A stretch of 64,000 bases of DNA from an uncultured Bacteroidaceae bacterium (GTDB lineage: Bacteria > Bacteroidota > Bacteroidia > Bacteroidales > Bacteroidaceae): contig CAKRYD010000004.1 in the NCBI GenBank assembly GCA_934426255.1, positions 51,156-115,155 on the forward strand. Direction: 5' to 3'. A program made the translations under genes and the position numbers. Shown here piece by piece: positions 33,075-41,982 of this stretch; the first letter of the stretch is position 1; each line of letters begins with the position of its first letter. The notes beneath the pieces are model-generated. The model ran no database searches. It saw only the letters and a program-made list of their open reading frames with translations, and was not told where the DNA came from.

Positions 33075-34109
33075 TTACAGGAGTTGGGGCAGGAACGATG
33101 AAACGATCAGCACCAGCAACCCTACAATCAGTACTGCGATGGTCTTGGGCGAGCATCCTTTCCATTCTTTGAGGATGATGCCCCACACATTCGAGAACGT
33201 TACGTTGAGAGCCATCAGTATGCAGAACGAAAGGGTCATCAATGTTTCCGACGAAGTGAGGAATCCCTTGCCGAGCGACAGTCCGAAGAACTGGCTGTAC
33301 CATAAGGCACCGGCCAGGGCGCAGAAGAGCAGGTTGTTTCCTATGACGCCACCTTTGGCATAGTCGCCAAAAGTCTTGTTTTTGGCGTTCTGATAGAAGC
33401 AGTAGGCGGCATTGGTCACAAATCCGCCGAGTGTCACGAGCAGCGTGGCGGGCAGCGTTTTGTAGATGTCGGGTGTCAGGTCGCCGAAGTTGATGTCCTT
33501 GCCGAATTCAAGGCCTACGTTGAAGCATCCGCTCATGAAACCTGCCAGCAGGGCTATGGCCAATCCTTTGGGGAAGTTGAAATCCTTGACGGCGGCCTTC
33601 TTCTCTTCGTCAGAGAGCGACGCGGCTTTCATGGAGCCAGCCACACCGATGATGGCTATACCGACAAGTGTCACGGCCACGCCGGCAAGCACGGCAAATG
33701 TGAGCTTTGAAAGCGCGTCTTCGGCGGGAAAGAAGATGTTGAGCAATACGGGGCCCATGATGGTGCCGAGCGCGGCGCAGGTGCCCAGTGCAATGCTTTG
33801 TCCGAGGGCCACGCCAAGGTAGCGCATGGAGAGTCCGAAGGTGAGTCCGCCGATGCCCCACAGGACGCCGAAGAGCACTGTCATCCAGATGTTGAACGCG
33901 TTGCTTGCGCCCAGCAGTTCGCAGAGCGAATGTCCTTCAGGCACGGCGAGCAGTGCGCCGAGCAGGGGGAAGGCAATCCATGCGAATATGCCCTGTACGA
34001 GCCAGTATGATTCCCAGCTCCATTCTTTTATTTTGTTGATGGGCACGTAGCAGCTCGACTGGCAGAACGCACCGATGGCTATGATGAGCAATCCTATGAG
34101 TATTTCCAT
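33075..34109 (-). CDS. rhaT: L-rhamnose/proton symporter RhaT
   Basis: The protein of 344 residues has ten hydrophobic segments and matches the RhaT family (EILIGLLIIAIGAFCQSSCY, IKEWSWESYWLVQGIFAW, MSGCFNVGLEFG). It takes up L-rhamnose with protons across the inner membrane. It lies between rhaA and rhaD, as in other Bacteroidetes rha operons. Confidence 0.92.
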   Translation of the reverse strand: MEILIGLLIIAIGAFCQSSCYVPINKIKEWSWESYWLVQGIFAWIAFPLLGALLAVPEGHSLCELLGASNAFNIWMTVLFGVLWGIGGLTFGLSMRYLGVALGQSIALGTCAALGTIMGPVLLNIFFPAEDALSKLTFAVLAGVAVTLVGIAIIGVAGSMKAASLSDEEKKAAVKDFNFPKGLAIALLAGFMSGCFNVGLEFGKDINFGDLTPDIYKTLPATLLVTLGGFVTNAAYCFYQNAKNKTFGDYAKGGVIGNNLLFCALAGALWYSQFFGLSLGKGFLTSSETLMTLSFCILMALNVTFSNVWGIILKEWKGCSPKTIAVLIVGLLVLIVSSFLPQLL

Positions 34110-34139
34110 CGTTCAAGTTTGTTTGTGGGTTTAAAACAG

Positions 34140-34191
34140 CGGCTTTCCGCCCTTTTGCCGCTCGGGGCGGTCAGAAAGTGGCGGAAGGCCG
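34140..34191 (-). promoter_or_regulatory. Stem-loop between rhaA and rhaT
   Basis: 34140-34151 and 34180-34191 form a 12-bp stem with one G-U pair, in the 103-base gap between rhaA and rhaT. No T run follows on the minus strand, so it is more likely an RNA-processing or stabilising element than a terminator. Confidence 0.45.
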
Positions 34192-34212
34192 TCTTTGCAG
34201 AGTTCCTGATGC

Positions 34213-35466
34213 TTATCTCTTGGAGGTCACGTCGGCCTCGTATTTTTCAACGTCTGCGATAAACGATTCGCCTACAGGCACATCGTTAATCATATTAAAG
34301 TAATCGTAGACTGCACCCATGGGCAGTGTCTTGGCTTCTTCGAGCAGTGCCAGGCGTTCGAAGAGCTGTCCGTTGTCTTCGTATTGGCGGAGCAGTTTGC
34401 CGGGTTCGAGCAGTGCGCTGAGGATGCACTTCTGTGTGGCGCGTGTACCTACGATATAGGCACCGATGCGGTTGATGCTGGCATCGAAGTAGTCGAGTCC
34501 GATGTGTACGCGGTTCATGGCGTCGGCGCGTGCTATTTCTTTGAACAGGTTCAGTGTGGCGTCGTTCATGGTGGTCACGTGGTCGCTGTCCCAGTGTACG
34601 GGTCGGCTCACGTGGAGCATGAGTTCGGGCACGAAGAGCAGCATGCTGGGCACTTTGTCTGCGATGTCTTCGCCCACCTGGAAGTGTCCGGTGTCGATGG
34701 TTGCTATCACTTTGTTGGCGGCGCAGTAGGCGCAATAGAAGTCCCACGAGCCCACGGTGAAGCTTTCCAGTCCGATGCCGAAGAGTTTGGCTTCAAGGCA
34801 GTCGCGCATGTTGTCGTATTTGGTGGCGAGTATTTCGTCGAGCGATTCCTTGAGCAGTGTTCTGTAGCGCAGTTTTTCCACGGTGGTGTCTTTGCTTCCG
34901 TCGTGAATCCATATGTTCATGATGCAGGGGTCGCCCTGTGCCTTGCCCATGGCTTCGGCGATGGCGCGGCAACGCTTGGTGTGCTCAATCCAGAAGTCGC
35001 GTATTTCCTTGTCAGGGTTGGCCAGTGAGAGGCTGCCGCTTTTGGGGTGCGAGAAGCTGGTGCTGTTGAAGTCGAGCTTCAGGCCTTGCTGTTTGGCCCA
35101 GTCTATCCATCCCTGGAAGTGCTTCACTTCGACTTGGTCGCGGTCTACTTTCTGTCCGTTGAACTCTCCGTAGATTTCGTGGAGGTTGAGGCGGTAGGTT
35201 CCGGCCAGCAGGGATGTGACTTTTTCGATATCCTGGCGCACTTCTCCTATGTTGCGTGCGCGTCCGGGATAGTTGCCGGTGGTCTGAATACCGCCCGAGA
35301 GTGTGCCATCGGGGGTTTCAAATCCTATCACGTCGTCGGTCTGCCAGCAGTGGAGCGAGATGGGTGTGTTTTTCAGTGTTTCCACTGCTTTGTCTGTATC
35401 GACGCCAAGCGCTGCATAGCGTTCTTTGGCGATTTCGTACGATTTCAGGATGTTAGCTTCTTTCAT
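34213..35466 (-). CDS. rhaA: L-rhamnose isomerase RhaA
   Basis: The 417-residue TIM-barrel metal enzyme converts L-rhamnose to L-rhamnulose. Family motifs include SLHCWQTDDVIGFE, IWIHDGSKDTTVEK, TIDTGHFQVGE, LMLHVSRPVHWDSDHV and IGLDYFDASINRIGAY, with metal-binding Asp, His and Glu residues. It is second in the rha operon after rhaB. Confidence 0.95.
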   Translation of the reverse strand: MKEANILKSYEIAKERYAALGVDTDKAVETLKNTPISLHCWQTDDVIGFETPDGTLSGGIQTTGNYPGRARNIGEVRQDIEKVTSLLAGTYRLNLHEIYGEFNGQKVDRDQVEVKHFQGWIDWAKQQGLKLDFNSTSFSHPKSGSLSLANPDKEIRDFWIEHTKRCRAIAEAMGKAQGDPCIMNIWIHDGSKDTTVEKLRYRTLLKESLDEILATKYDNMRDCLEAKLFGIGLESFTVGSWDFYCAYCAANKVIATIDTGHFQVGEDIADKVPSMLLFVPELMLHVSRPVHWDSDHVTTMNDATLNLFKEIARADAMNRVHIGLDYFDASINRIGAYIVGTRATQKCILSALLEPGKLLRQYEDNGQLFERLALLEEAKTLPMGAVYDYFNMINDVPVGESFIADVEKYEADVTSKR

Positions 35467-35510
35467 GTTTTATGTTTTGATTGAGATGAGTTATTTTCTT
35501 TTGTTGATTG

Positions 35511-36974
35511 TCAGCCCACTATGCTTTTATATTTGGTGTAGGCCTCGTTCCATGTTGCGATGTCTTGCGGGTCGTAGCGTTTGGGCTGCTCCGACTGTGC
35601 GATGAGTGCTCTCATCTGGTGTATGTCGGCCACCATTCCGCATGCTTTGGCCTGCATCATGATGTTGCCTTCTGCGGTGGCTTCTTGCGGGCCGGCAAAG
35701 ACGGGTATGTTGAGGCTGTTGGCGATAAACTGGTCGAGCAGGTAGTTGAGGCTTCCTCCTCCGATGACGTGCATTCGTTCGAGCGGGAAGGGCGACATTT
35801 CCTTGAGCATTTCAAATACGTCGCGATAGCGCAGTGCCAGTGAGTCGTAGATGCAGCGGCATTCTTCTGCATAGCCACCGGGCACGGGCTGCCCGGTGCG
35901 CTTGCAGTAGTTTCTGATGGCATCTACCATCGATATCGGGTTAGCAAAGTCAGGATCATCGGGATTGATGAGGCTTCTGAAGGGTTCTACCTTCATGGCT
36001 GCTTCATAGAGTTCGTCATAGCTTTGCGGGGCATCGTTCCATTCTTTGCGGCAGCGTTCGAAGAGCCACATGCCGCAGATGTTTTTGAGGAATCGGGTGG
36101 TGCCTTCTATGCCGCCCTCGTTGGTGAAGTTTTTTTCAAAGCTGTCTTTGTTGATAATGGGCTTTTTGGTTTCTATGCCCATGAGGCTCCAGGTGCCGCT
36201 GCTCAGGTAGGCAAAGTTTTCGTCCCCGGCGGGTATGGCGGCTACGGCTGAAGCTGTGTCGTGTCCCGCCACGGCGATGACGGGTATATCGTTGAGCCCT
36301 GTGAGTCTTTGTATTTCGGGTGTGAGTCGTCCTATGATTTCACCCGGCTGCACGTATCGTCCGAACTGCTCTTCGGTGATGCCTATGGGTGCTGTGAGTT
36401 CTTCGCTGATGCGTCCGGTGTGTGCGTCCATCATCGAGCTTGTTGAGAGAATGGAATATTCGGTGACCATTTCTCCTGTGAGCAGATAGGAGAGTGCGTC
36501 GGGTATGAACAGTATTTTGTGGGCTGCCTCGAGTGCCGAGTCATTGTTGCGGCGCATGGTGGCCAGTTGGAACAGTGTGTTGAAGTTCATGAACTGTATG
36601 CCGGTGATTTCGTATACGCGTTCTTTGGGCACCAGTTTGAAATATTCTTCCATGGCACCTTGGGTGTGTGGGTCGCGATAGGAATAGGGGTTGCGCAGGA
36701 GTGCGCCGTCACGGCCGAAGAGTGCTACGTCGACGCCCCAGGTGTCTATTCCGATGCTTTCGATGGTGATGTCTTCCTGGGCCACGATTTTGAGTCCGCG
36801 GATGATTTCCCAATACAATGCCTGGATGTCCCAATAGCAGTGTCCGGTCATTTGGATGATGTTGTTGGGGAAGCGGGTGAGCTCCCTCCGGGTCAACTTG
36901 TCGCCCTCGAGCGTCCCCAAAATGGTTCTGCCGCTCGATGCGCCCAAGTCTACCGCGAAGAAGTGTTTTTTCAT
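35511..36974 (-). CDS. rhaB: Rhamnulokinase RhaB
   Basis: The protein of 487 residues is a FGGY-family kinase: FAVDLGASSGRTILG at the N-terminus (ATP phosphate site), IDTWGVDVALFG, VAGHDTASAVAA and VIGGGSLNYLLDQF in the C-domain. It phosphorylates L-rhamnulose at O1. It leads the rhaB-rhaA-rhaT-rhaD operon. No regulator gene is adjacent. Confidence 0.95.
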   Translation of the reverse strand: MKKHFFAVDLGASSGRTILGTLEGDKLTRRELTRFPNNIIQMTGHCYWDIQALYWEIIRGLKIVAQEDITIESIGIDTWGVDVALFGRDGALLRNPYSYRDPHTQGAMEEYFKLVPKERVYEITGIQFMNFNTLFQLATMRRNNDSALEAAHKILFIPDALSYLLTGEMVTEYSILSTSSMMDAHTGRISEELTAPIGITEEQFGRYVQPGEIIGRLTPEIQRLTGLNDIPVIAVAGHDTASAVAAIPAGDENFAYLSSGTWSLMGIETKKPIINKDSFEKNFTNEGGIEGTTRFLKNICGMWLFERCRKEWNDAPQSYDELYEAAMKVEPFRSLINPDDPDFANPISMVDAIRNYCKRTGQPVPGGYAEECRCIYDSLALRYRDVFEMLKEMSPFPLERMHVIGGGSLNYLLDQFIANSLNIPVFAGPQEATAEGNIMMQAKACGMVADIHQMRALIAQSEQPKRYDPQDIATWNEAYTKYKSIVG

Positions 36975-37011
36975 AATTTATTTAAAGTACAGGTTGGTGT
37001 TTTTGTAAGGG

Positions 37012-37019
37012 CGAAGTTA
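37012..37019 (-). promoter_or_regulatory. Possible -7 box TAACTTCG for the rha operon
   Basis: The minus strand reads TAACTTCG, one mismatch from TAnnTTTG, 38 bases before the rhaB start. A weak box would fit activator-dependent expression. Confidence 0.35.
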
Positions 37020-37109
37020 GCGATTATATCTTGACTTTCGTTGTGTGTCGCCCGGTTGTTTTTTCGATTTTAACTGTTTTTAACCGACAAGGCCTCCGGT
37101 TGCCTATTT

Positions 37110-37982
37110 TTATTGGCCGAAATTGCGTGAGGCGAAGGGCAGGCTGGCGCGCAGGGCGGTGTGCCAGTATTCCCAGTTGTGCGAGCCGTTGCGCACGCGC
37201 AGCTCGCATTTGATATTGTTGTCGCGCATGAGCATGTGGAAGGCTTCGTTGAGCTTCAGCAAATAGTCGTCGTCGCCGCAGTCGACATACCATTTTACGG
37301 TTTTCAGCTTGTCCTTGGCTGCGCCATCGGCTTTTTTAAGGTATTCGATGCACGAGTTGTCGTGTACGGCCACTTGCACATAGGCCAGTTTGGTTGTTTC
37401 AGCGCGTTTCTTGTCGTCGACGTCCTGGTCGAGCCATGCGCTCATGGCGTAGCACGAGGAGAAGAGCTCGGGATGCTTCTGGCAGTAGGATACGCTGCCG
37501 CCGCCGCCCATGGAGAGGCCGCTCACGGCGCGGTGCTGCTTGTCAGAGGCTATGTTGAACTTCTTTTCTATATAGGGCATGAATTCTTCGAAGAAAAACC
37601 GCTCATACGGCCATCCGGGCATGTTGAAGTAGCCGCACCAGTCGCCCTTGGAGACGTCACCACCGGCGTTGGGCATCACGATGACCATGGGCACGGCTTC
37701 GCCCGAGGCCATCAGTTCGTCGGTCACTATCTGCATCTGTCCTTTGAGAGCCCATCCCGTGTGGTCGTCGCCCAGACCGTGGAGCAGGTAGAGCACCGGA
37801 TATTTCTGCGGCCTTGTGGCATCGAATCCGTCGGGCAGATATACATTATAATGTCGTTCGGCATTCAGTATCTTGCTTTGCATCTTTTCGGTGATGATGC
37901 GGCCGGCTTCGGCGCTTGGGCAGGCGGCCAGGAGGATCAGGGCCGCAAGCAGGGTTTTCAGCATTGTCATTGATTTTGTCAT
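37110..37982 (-). CDS. Secreted esterase of the esterase D / CE1 type
   Basis: The 290-residue protein has a signal peptide (MLKTLLAALILLAACPSAEA region) and an alpha/beta hydrolase domain. PVLYLLHGLGDDHTGW holds the oxyanion loop, SGLSMGGGGS the nucleophile Ser, DCGDDDYLL the likely Asp, and NGSHNWEYW the catalytic His. Relatives are feruloyl and acetyl-xylan esterases or S-formylglutathione hydrolases. Its place upstream of the rha operon may hint at plant polysaccharide use, but that is inference. The start at 37982 is the first ATG; a TTG lies six codons earlier. Confidence 0.85.
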   Translation of the reverse strand: MTKSMTMLKTLLAALILLAACPSAEAGRIITEKMQSKILNAERHYNVYLPDGFDATRPQKYPVLYLLHGLGDDHTGWALKGQMQIVTDELMASGEAVPMVIVMPNAGGDVSKGDWCGYFNMPGWPYERFFFEEFMPYIEKKFNIASDKQHRAVSGLSMGGGGSVSYCQKHPELFSSCYAMSAWLDQDVDDKKRAETTKLAYVQVAVHDNSCIEYLKKADGAAKDKLKTVKWYVDCGDDDYLLKLNEAFHMLMRDNNIKCELRVRNGSHNWEYWHTALRASLPFASRNFGQ

Positions 37983-38116
37983 GTGTGGTTGATGTTTCAA
38001 TCTGCCTACAAATTTATGTCTTTTGTTTTAAACGGCCAATCCGCGAGCCATGTTTTTTCTTTTGCTTTCACTTTTTACGACTGCGGGCGGCAGAGGTTGT
38101 CTGTCGCCCGATGGTC

Positions 38117-38257
38117 TCATTTGCGCTTGTGTATGCGGTTTACATTGTCTACGATGCCTGCCAGCTTTTGCTTGTCGTCGTCGCCAAACAGGCCGCTATT
38201 GAGCAGTATTTGAATGATCTGCAGCACAATGCGCAGCAGGAAGGGGATGTTGATCAT
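38117..38257 (-). CDS. Small protein, 46 residues
   Basis: An ATG at 38257 opens a frame with a hydrophobic N-terminal half (INIPFLLRIVLQIIQILLNS) and a charged C-terminal half (FGDDDKQKLAGIVDNVNRIH). Codon choice is like that of the neighbouring genes. It lies 57 bases after the HU-like gene on the same strand. The pattern suggests a small membrane-associated protein. I do not recognise a family. Confidence 0.55.
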   Translation of the reverse strand: MINIPFLLRIVLQIIQILLNSGLFGDDDKQKLAGIVDNVNRIHKRK

Positions 38258-38314
38258 GGCATTTGGTTTTTCAGGTTGACATCTGGTTTTTTGAGTTCTT
38301 CGGTGTTGCGATGT

Positions 38315-38713
38315 CTAAGCCTGCCTGTTCATCACGAGCTTCATCCCTGCTGCGGCCGGATTGACGGCCACGGCTTCCTTGAGCACATGGCTCGGCGTGA
38401 ACTGCACGCGCACCTGCTCAATGTCGTCGGCCGTGACTTCGTCGGCCGTGTCGCGGCCTTTCACCTTGGCCGTCAGTCGAAACGCGCCGAGGGTGCCCAG
38501 CCTTACGCTCTTGCCGTCGAGCAGGGCGGCTGCCACCTGCTCTTCGAGGGCCGACAGGGTGGCCACCACGTCGGGGCGCGCTATGGTGCTCTCGCGGGCT
38601 ATGCTGTCGACAAAGCTGTCGAAAGCGATGGGTCTGGTGCCGCTCACGGCGGGATAGAAGGCGTCTTCCTTCGTCTTGGGGTTCTTGCGCTTTACTACTT
38701 TCAGTGTAATCAT
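38315..38713 (-). CDS. HU-like DNA-binding protein (1)
   Basis: The protein of 132 residues belongs to the Bacteroidetes HU-related family: LKVVKRKNPKTKEDAFYPAV at the start, a helical pair with ESTIARPDVVATLSALEE, and the conserved GKSVRLGTLGAFRLT beta arm. Such proteins bind DNA non-specifically. It is a paralog of the next gene, and its C-terminal tail is more variable. It is 54 bases downstream of that paralog on the same strand. Confidence 0.82.
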   Translation of the reverse strand: MITLKVVKRKNPKTKEDAFYPAVSGTRPIAFDSFVDSIARESTIARPDVVATLSALEEQVAAALLDGKSVRLGTLGAFRLTAKVKGRDTADEVTADDIEQVRVQFTPSHVLKEAVAVNPAAAGMKLVMNRQA

Positions 38714-38767
38714 GGCTTTTTGGTTTTTTGGTTAATGGTTAAGGTTTACAAGATTGGCGGTTTCTCG

Positions 38768-39172
38768 TCACACGGTTGCATCCTGCTTCTTGAACTTGAG
38801 CGAACCGTTGGCGCGTTTGAAGGTGCGGAGCAGCTGCGGGCTCTTGCTGAAATGGATGCGCAGGCGTTCCACATCGTCGGTCTTCACGTCGTCGGCCGCG
38901 GTCTTGCCGCCTTTTTTGGAATTGACGCGCACATGAAAGCTTCCCAGATTGGGCAGTCTCACACTGCGGCCCTCGCAGAGCGACGTGGCCACATGCTCCT
39001 CGACAGCGGCGAGCACACCCTTCACGTCGTGTACCGACACGGTGCAGGCGCAGCTGATGCGCAGGGCCACCTCGTCGAGATCCAGATGACCCGAACATAC
39101 CGGCACGGGATAGAACTTCTGCTTCGTGGCATCGGCCGGATTTTTCTTCTTGATTACTTTGTAAAAAATCAT
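38768..39172 (-). CDS. HU-like DNA-binding protein (2)
   Basis: The 134-residue paralog of the preceding entry has the same layout: YKVIKKKNPADATKQKFYPV, a helical pair with TVSVHDVKGVLAAVEE, and GRSVRLPNLGSFHVRV. The C-terminal extension is rich in Lys and Arg (TFKRANGSLKFKKQDA). A -7 box at 39248-39255 precedes it. The two genes and the small 46-residue gene may form one unit. Confidence 0.82.
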   Translation of the reverse strand: MIFYKVIKKKNPADATKQKFYPVPVCSGHLDLDEVALRISCACTVSVHDVKGVLAAVEEHVATSLCEGRSVRLPNLGSFHVRVNSKKGGKTAADDVKTDDVERLRIHFSKSPQLLRTFKRANGSLKFKKQDATV

Positions 39173-39247
39173 TTTATTGTGTTTTTTAGTGGGTCTCCCG
39201 CCCGGTGCCTTCGTGGCTCGTGGCAGGTCGCCCGGTTAACGATATGG

Positions 39248-39255
39248 CAAAGTTA
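39248..39255 (-). promoter_or_regulatory. -7 box TAACTTTG for the HU-like genes
   Basis: A perfect TAnnTTTG match on the minus strand, 75 bases before the ATG at 39172. Confidence 0.55.
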
Positions 39256-39423
39256 CGAAGAGCCCCGCCACCCTCCAAGCCTTTTTCGCGACGCAGTGCA
39301 GAGCAAGTCGCAATTTGTCTGCAACAGATTGAAAGGCAATGCGTTGCAAAACACCATCCGTTTCACTTTTTTTTCGCGGCCACCCTTGGCGGCCACTCCT
39401 GCAAGGCTCATGGCCGCGAGGCG

Positions 39424-39465
39424 TGGGCTCTGAATGGCGGCCGTTGGGCTCTGAGTGGCAGCCAA
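39424..39465. repeat. 21-bp tandem repeat, two units plus a partial third
   Basis: TGGGCTCTGAATGGCGGCC at 39424 and TGGGCTCTGAGTGGCAGCC at 39445 are 21 bases apart with two differences. A decayed third unit (TGGGGCAGGGCGGC) begins at 39466. Confidence 0.55.
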
Positions 39466-39554
39466 TGGGGCAGGGCGGCATCGCAGAAAGACCCGCAGAT
39501 GTGACATTTTTCAGATTTTTACGGCCTGAAAACGGCATTTTGAAAAGAAAGCAG

Positions 39555-39562
39555 TACCTTTG
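39555..39562 (+). promoter_or_regulatory. -7 box TACCTTTG for asnA
   Basis: A perfect TAnnTTTG match followed by CAC, 30 bases before the ATG at 39593. It excludes an in-frame start at 39560. Confidence 0.65.
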
Positions 39563-39592
39563 CACTACAAAATAATTCTAAGACACATTTGC

Positions 39593-40630
39593 ATGAGCAA
39601 GTTGATTGAAATACGCGATTATAAGCCGCTGCTGGACGTACAGCAGAACGAGCTGGCCATAAAACTGGTGAAGAGCTTCTTTCAAGAAAACCTGGCCACG
39701 GGGCTCAAGCTGCACCGCACCACGGGTCCCCTCTTTGTGCTCAAGGGCACCGGCATCAACGATGACCTGAGCGGCACCGAGCGCGCCGTCACCTTTCCGG
39801 TGCGCGACATGGGCGACGCACGCGCCGAGGTGGTGCACTCGCTGGCCAAGTGGAAACGCCTGATACTGGCCGACCACCACATCGAGCCGGGCTATGGCAT
39901 CTATACCGACATGAACGCCATACGCGCCGACGAGGAGCTCGACAACACCCATTCGCTCTATGTGGACCAGTGGGACTGGGAGCGCGTCATAACGCCCGCC
40001 GAGCGCACCACGGCATTCCTGCGCAAAGTGGTCAAACGCATCTACTCGGCCATGCTGCGCACCGAATTTCTCGTGTGTGAGCAATACCCGCAAATCCGTC
40101 CACAGCTGCCCGACGACATCTACTTTATTCACGCCGAAGAGCTGCGCCGCCGCTATCCCGACAAAACCGCCAAAGAGCGCGAAGACCTCATAGCCCGCGA
40201 AAAAGGCAGCGTGTTTATCATCGGCATAGGAGGCCCCCTGGGCGACGGCAAGCCCCACGACCTGCGCGCCCCCGACTATGACGACTATACCACACCGGGC
40301 GACGACGGACTGCCGGGACTCAACGGCGACCTCATCGTATGGGACGAAATACTGCAACGCTCGCTCGAGCTCAGCTCCATGGGCATACGTGTAGACCGGG
40401 AAGCCCTCGTGAGACAGCTGCACCAATCGGGCAACGACGACCGTCTGCAGCTCTACTTCCACCGCAGGCTCGTGGGCGGCGAACTGCCGCTGAGCATCGG
40501 AGGAGGCATAGGGCAGTCGCGCCTGTGCATGCTCTTCCTGCGCAAAGCCCACATCGGCGAAGTGCAGGCCAGCATATGGCCCGACGACATGCGCCGCAAG
40601 TGTGCCGAAGCCGGCATCAGACTCATCTGA
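39593..40630 (+). CDS. asnA: Aspartate--ammonia ligase AsnA
   Basis: The protein of 345 residues is a class II synthetase-like enzyme that makes asparagine from aspartate, ammonia and ATP. Family segments include LKLHRTTGPLFVLKGTGIND, AVTFPVRDMGD, ADHHIEPGYGIYTDMNAIRA and GGGIGQSRLCMLFLRKAHIG. It is a single-gene unit with promoter and terminator. Confidence 0.95.
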   Translation: MSKLIEIRDYKPLLDVQQNELAIKLVKSFFQENLATGLKLHRTTGPLFVLKGTGINDDLSGTERAVTFPVRDMGDARAEVVHSLAKWKRLILADHHIEPGYGIYTDMNAIRADEELDNTHSLYVDQWDWERVITPAERTTAFLRKVVKRIYSAMLRTEFLVCEQYPQIRPQLPDDIYFIHAEELRRRYPDKTAKEREDLIAREKGSVFIIGIGGPLGDGKPHDLRAPDYDDYTTPGDDGLPGLNGDLIVWDEILQRSLELSSMGIRVDREALVRQLHQSGNDDRLQLYFHRRLVGGELPLSIGGGIGQSRLCMLFLRKAHIGEVQASIWPDDMRRKCAEAGIRLI

Positions 40631-40691
40631 CGCCCCGGCAAGCACCCCCATAGGCAACCCAAAAACAGTTCATCATAATCAAATTTTATAT

Positions 40692-40725
40692 GGAGACCTG
40701 CTGAGACGGCACGTCTCCTTTTTTT
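40692..40725 (+). terminator. Terminator of asnA
   Basis: GGAGAC (40692-40697) and GTCTCC (40713-40718) form a stem followed by seven T residues. Confidence 0.8.
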
Positions 40726-40815
40726 ATCTGCTGACAATCATGCAGTTGCAAAAAAAATCGCGATAAAACAGAAAAATAATCGCAAATATCCTTGCACGGA
40801 ACAAAAAGAATACAC

Positions 40816-40823
40816 TATCTTTG
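40816..40823 (+). promoter_or_regulatory. -7 box TATCTTTG for the three-gene unit at 40.9-42.6 kb
   Basis: A TAnnTTTG match with a TTG-containing -33 element about 21 bases upstream (CTTGCACGG). It is 41 bases before the ATG at 40865. Confidence 0.6.
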
Positions 40824-40864
40824 CAGCGAAAACAGAAGTTAACCTTATTATTTAAAATAATATA

Positions 40865-41164
40865 ATGAACTCAAGCGACTTAAAACCCCAAATGCCCACC
40901 GTCTCAGGCAGCTACATCAAGAGACACCCCGAACTGGCCGACATGCTCAAGCACCTGCGGCCCGGAAGCTGCATCAGTATGAACAACGGCGCGCACTACC
41001 TGATGTGCGAAGCCCTGTATGAACCCCTCGACTACCGCCCCTGCCTGCGCTGCTCGCTGCAGCACCAGAGCGAGAGCTTCTGCCTGCGCCACCGCCTGTG
41101 CTGCGCCCATGCACGGCCCGATGGCACAAGCGTACGTTTCATCCTTTTAACCCCAGAATCATGA
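40865..41164 (+). CDS. Protein of unknown function (99 residues), first of a coupled unit
   Basis: The product contains the segments PTVSGSYIKRHPELADMLKH and GSCISMNNGAHYLMCEALYE, and a Cys/His-rich stretch (CLRCSLQHQSESFCLRHRLC) that might bind a metal. I do not recognise a family. Its TGA overlaps the next gene's ATG (ATGA at 41161-41164), a sign of translational coupling. The DnaD-like partner suggests a role in DNA transactions, by context only. Confidence 0.6.
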   Translation: MNSSDLKPQMPTVSGSYIKRHPELADMLKHLRPGSCISMNNGAHYLMCEALYEPLDYRPCLRCSLQHQSESFCLRHRLCCAHARPDGTSVRFILLTPES

Positions 41165-41982
41165 ACCCACAGATACGCAAAAGCTGCGAAGAAATGATTG
41201 ACTCGCTCCGCTGCTACTCGGCTATGTGGCTCAAACGGGCCATTGCCCGATATGAAGCCACCGGCGAAGAACCCTATGTGCCCGTCCGCATAGGGAATAC
41301 CGCCAAGACCATGTGGCACCTGGTGAAAAACCTGATCGACGAAGACAAAAAAAGCCGCAAAAACAACCCAAAGCGCAATGAACCCCCGTATTCAACCCCC
41401 GTATTCAATACGGGTTGCGAAAAAAAAGAAAGAAAAAACGAAAGAAAAGAACTTTCCCCCACACCCCCTATAGAAAAGAAAGAAATAAAGAAAGAAAAAA
41501 ACTCTCTCTCGCCCGCACATGCGTGCGTGCACGAGGGGGAAGGGGAGCTATCTCAAGCCGCAGACCACGAAAAACAGCCCGAACCCCTATACCCCGTCAA
41601 CCAAAGCCGGGCCTCGATGGTTCACGACTACTACAACCAGGTGGCCAAGGCAGCCGGACTGGTGCCCTTGCCGCCCCTGTCGCAACGGCTGGCGAGCAAC
41701 ATGGCCGCAGTGCTGCGCGGATTCAGCAACAAAGAAATCACCCATGCCATAGAGCGCGCCTCGCGCAGCGACACACTGAGCGGACGCAAGGAACACGGCT
41801 TCAGGGCCGACTTCTTCTGGATATTCGAAACAAAGCACTATACACGAATCGAAAGCGGATTTTATGACAACAAAGAAACTGTCGACCCTGATAGGGAAGC
41901 CGTCAGACTGCTGGCCGACAAATATCGCGACGAACAGCTTGGCACCGGCTGCGAGGCAGAGGTTGAACGAACGCTATGGTGA
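41161..41982 (+). CDS. DnaD/phage-replication-like protein (273 residues)
   Basis: The N-terminal 65 residues are helical (IRKSCEEMIDSLRCYSAMWL, then TAKTMWHLVKNLIDED). A long low-complexity Lys/Glu linker follows. The C-terminal module (NQVAKAAGLVPLPPLSQRL, then EHGFRADFFWIFETKHYTRI) resembles the end of DnaD-like replisome organisers, where an F-x-W-[IL]-F segment is typical. The linker DNA holds a 13-bp tandem repeat and an A8 run, so the frame may be unstable. Start at 41161, overlapping the previous stop. Confidence 0.6.
   Translation: MNPQIRKSCEEMIDSLRCYSAMWLKRAIARYEATGEEPYVPVRIGNTAKTMWHLVKNLIDEDKKSRKNNPKRNEPPYSTPVFNTGCEKKERKNERKELSPTPPIEKKEIKKEKNSLSPAHACVHEGEGELSQAADHEKQPEPLYPVNQSRASMVHDYYNQVAKAAGLVPLPPLSQRLASNMAAVLRGFSNKEITHAIERASRSDTLSGRKEHGFRADFFWIFETKHYTRIESGFYDNKETVDPDREAVRLLADKYRDEQLGTGCEAEVERTLW

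Larger units (their letters stand above)
39173..39592. other. Divergent intergenic region between the HU-like genes and asnA
   Basis: The 420 bases hold a minus-strand -7 box at 39248-39255, a plus-strand -7 box at 39555-39562 and a 21-bp tandem repeat at 39424-39465. I see no gene in it. Confidence 0.6.
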
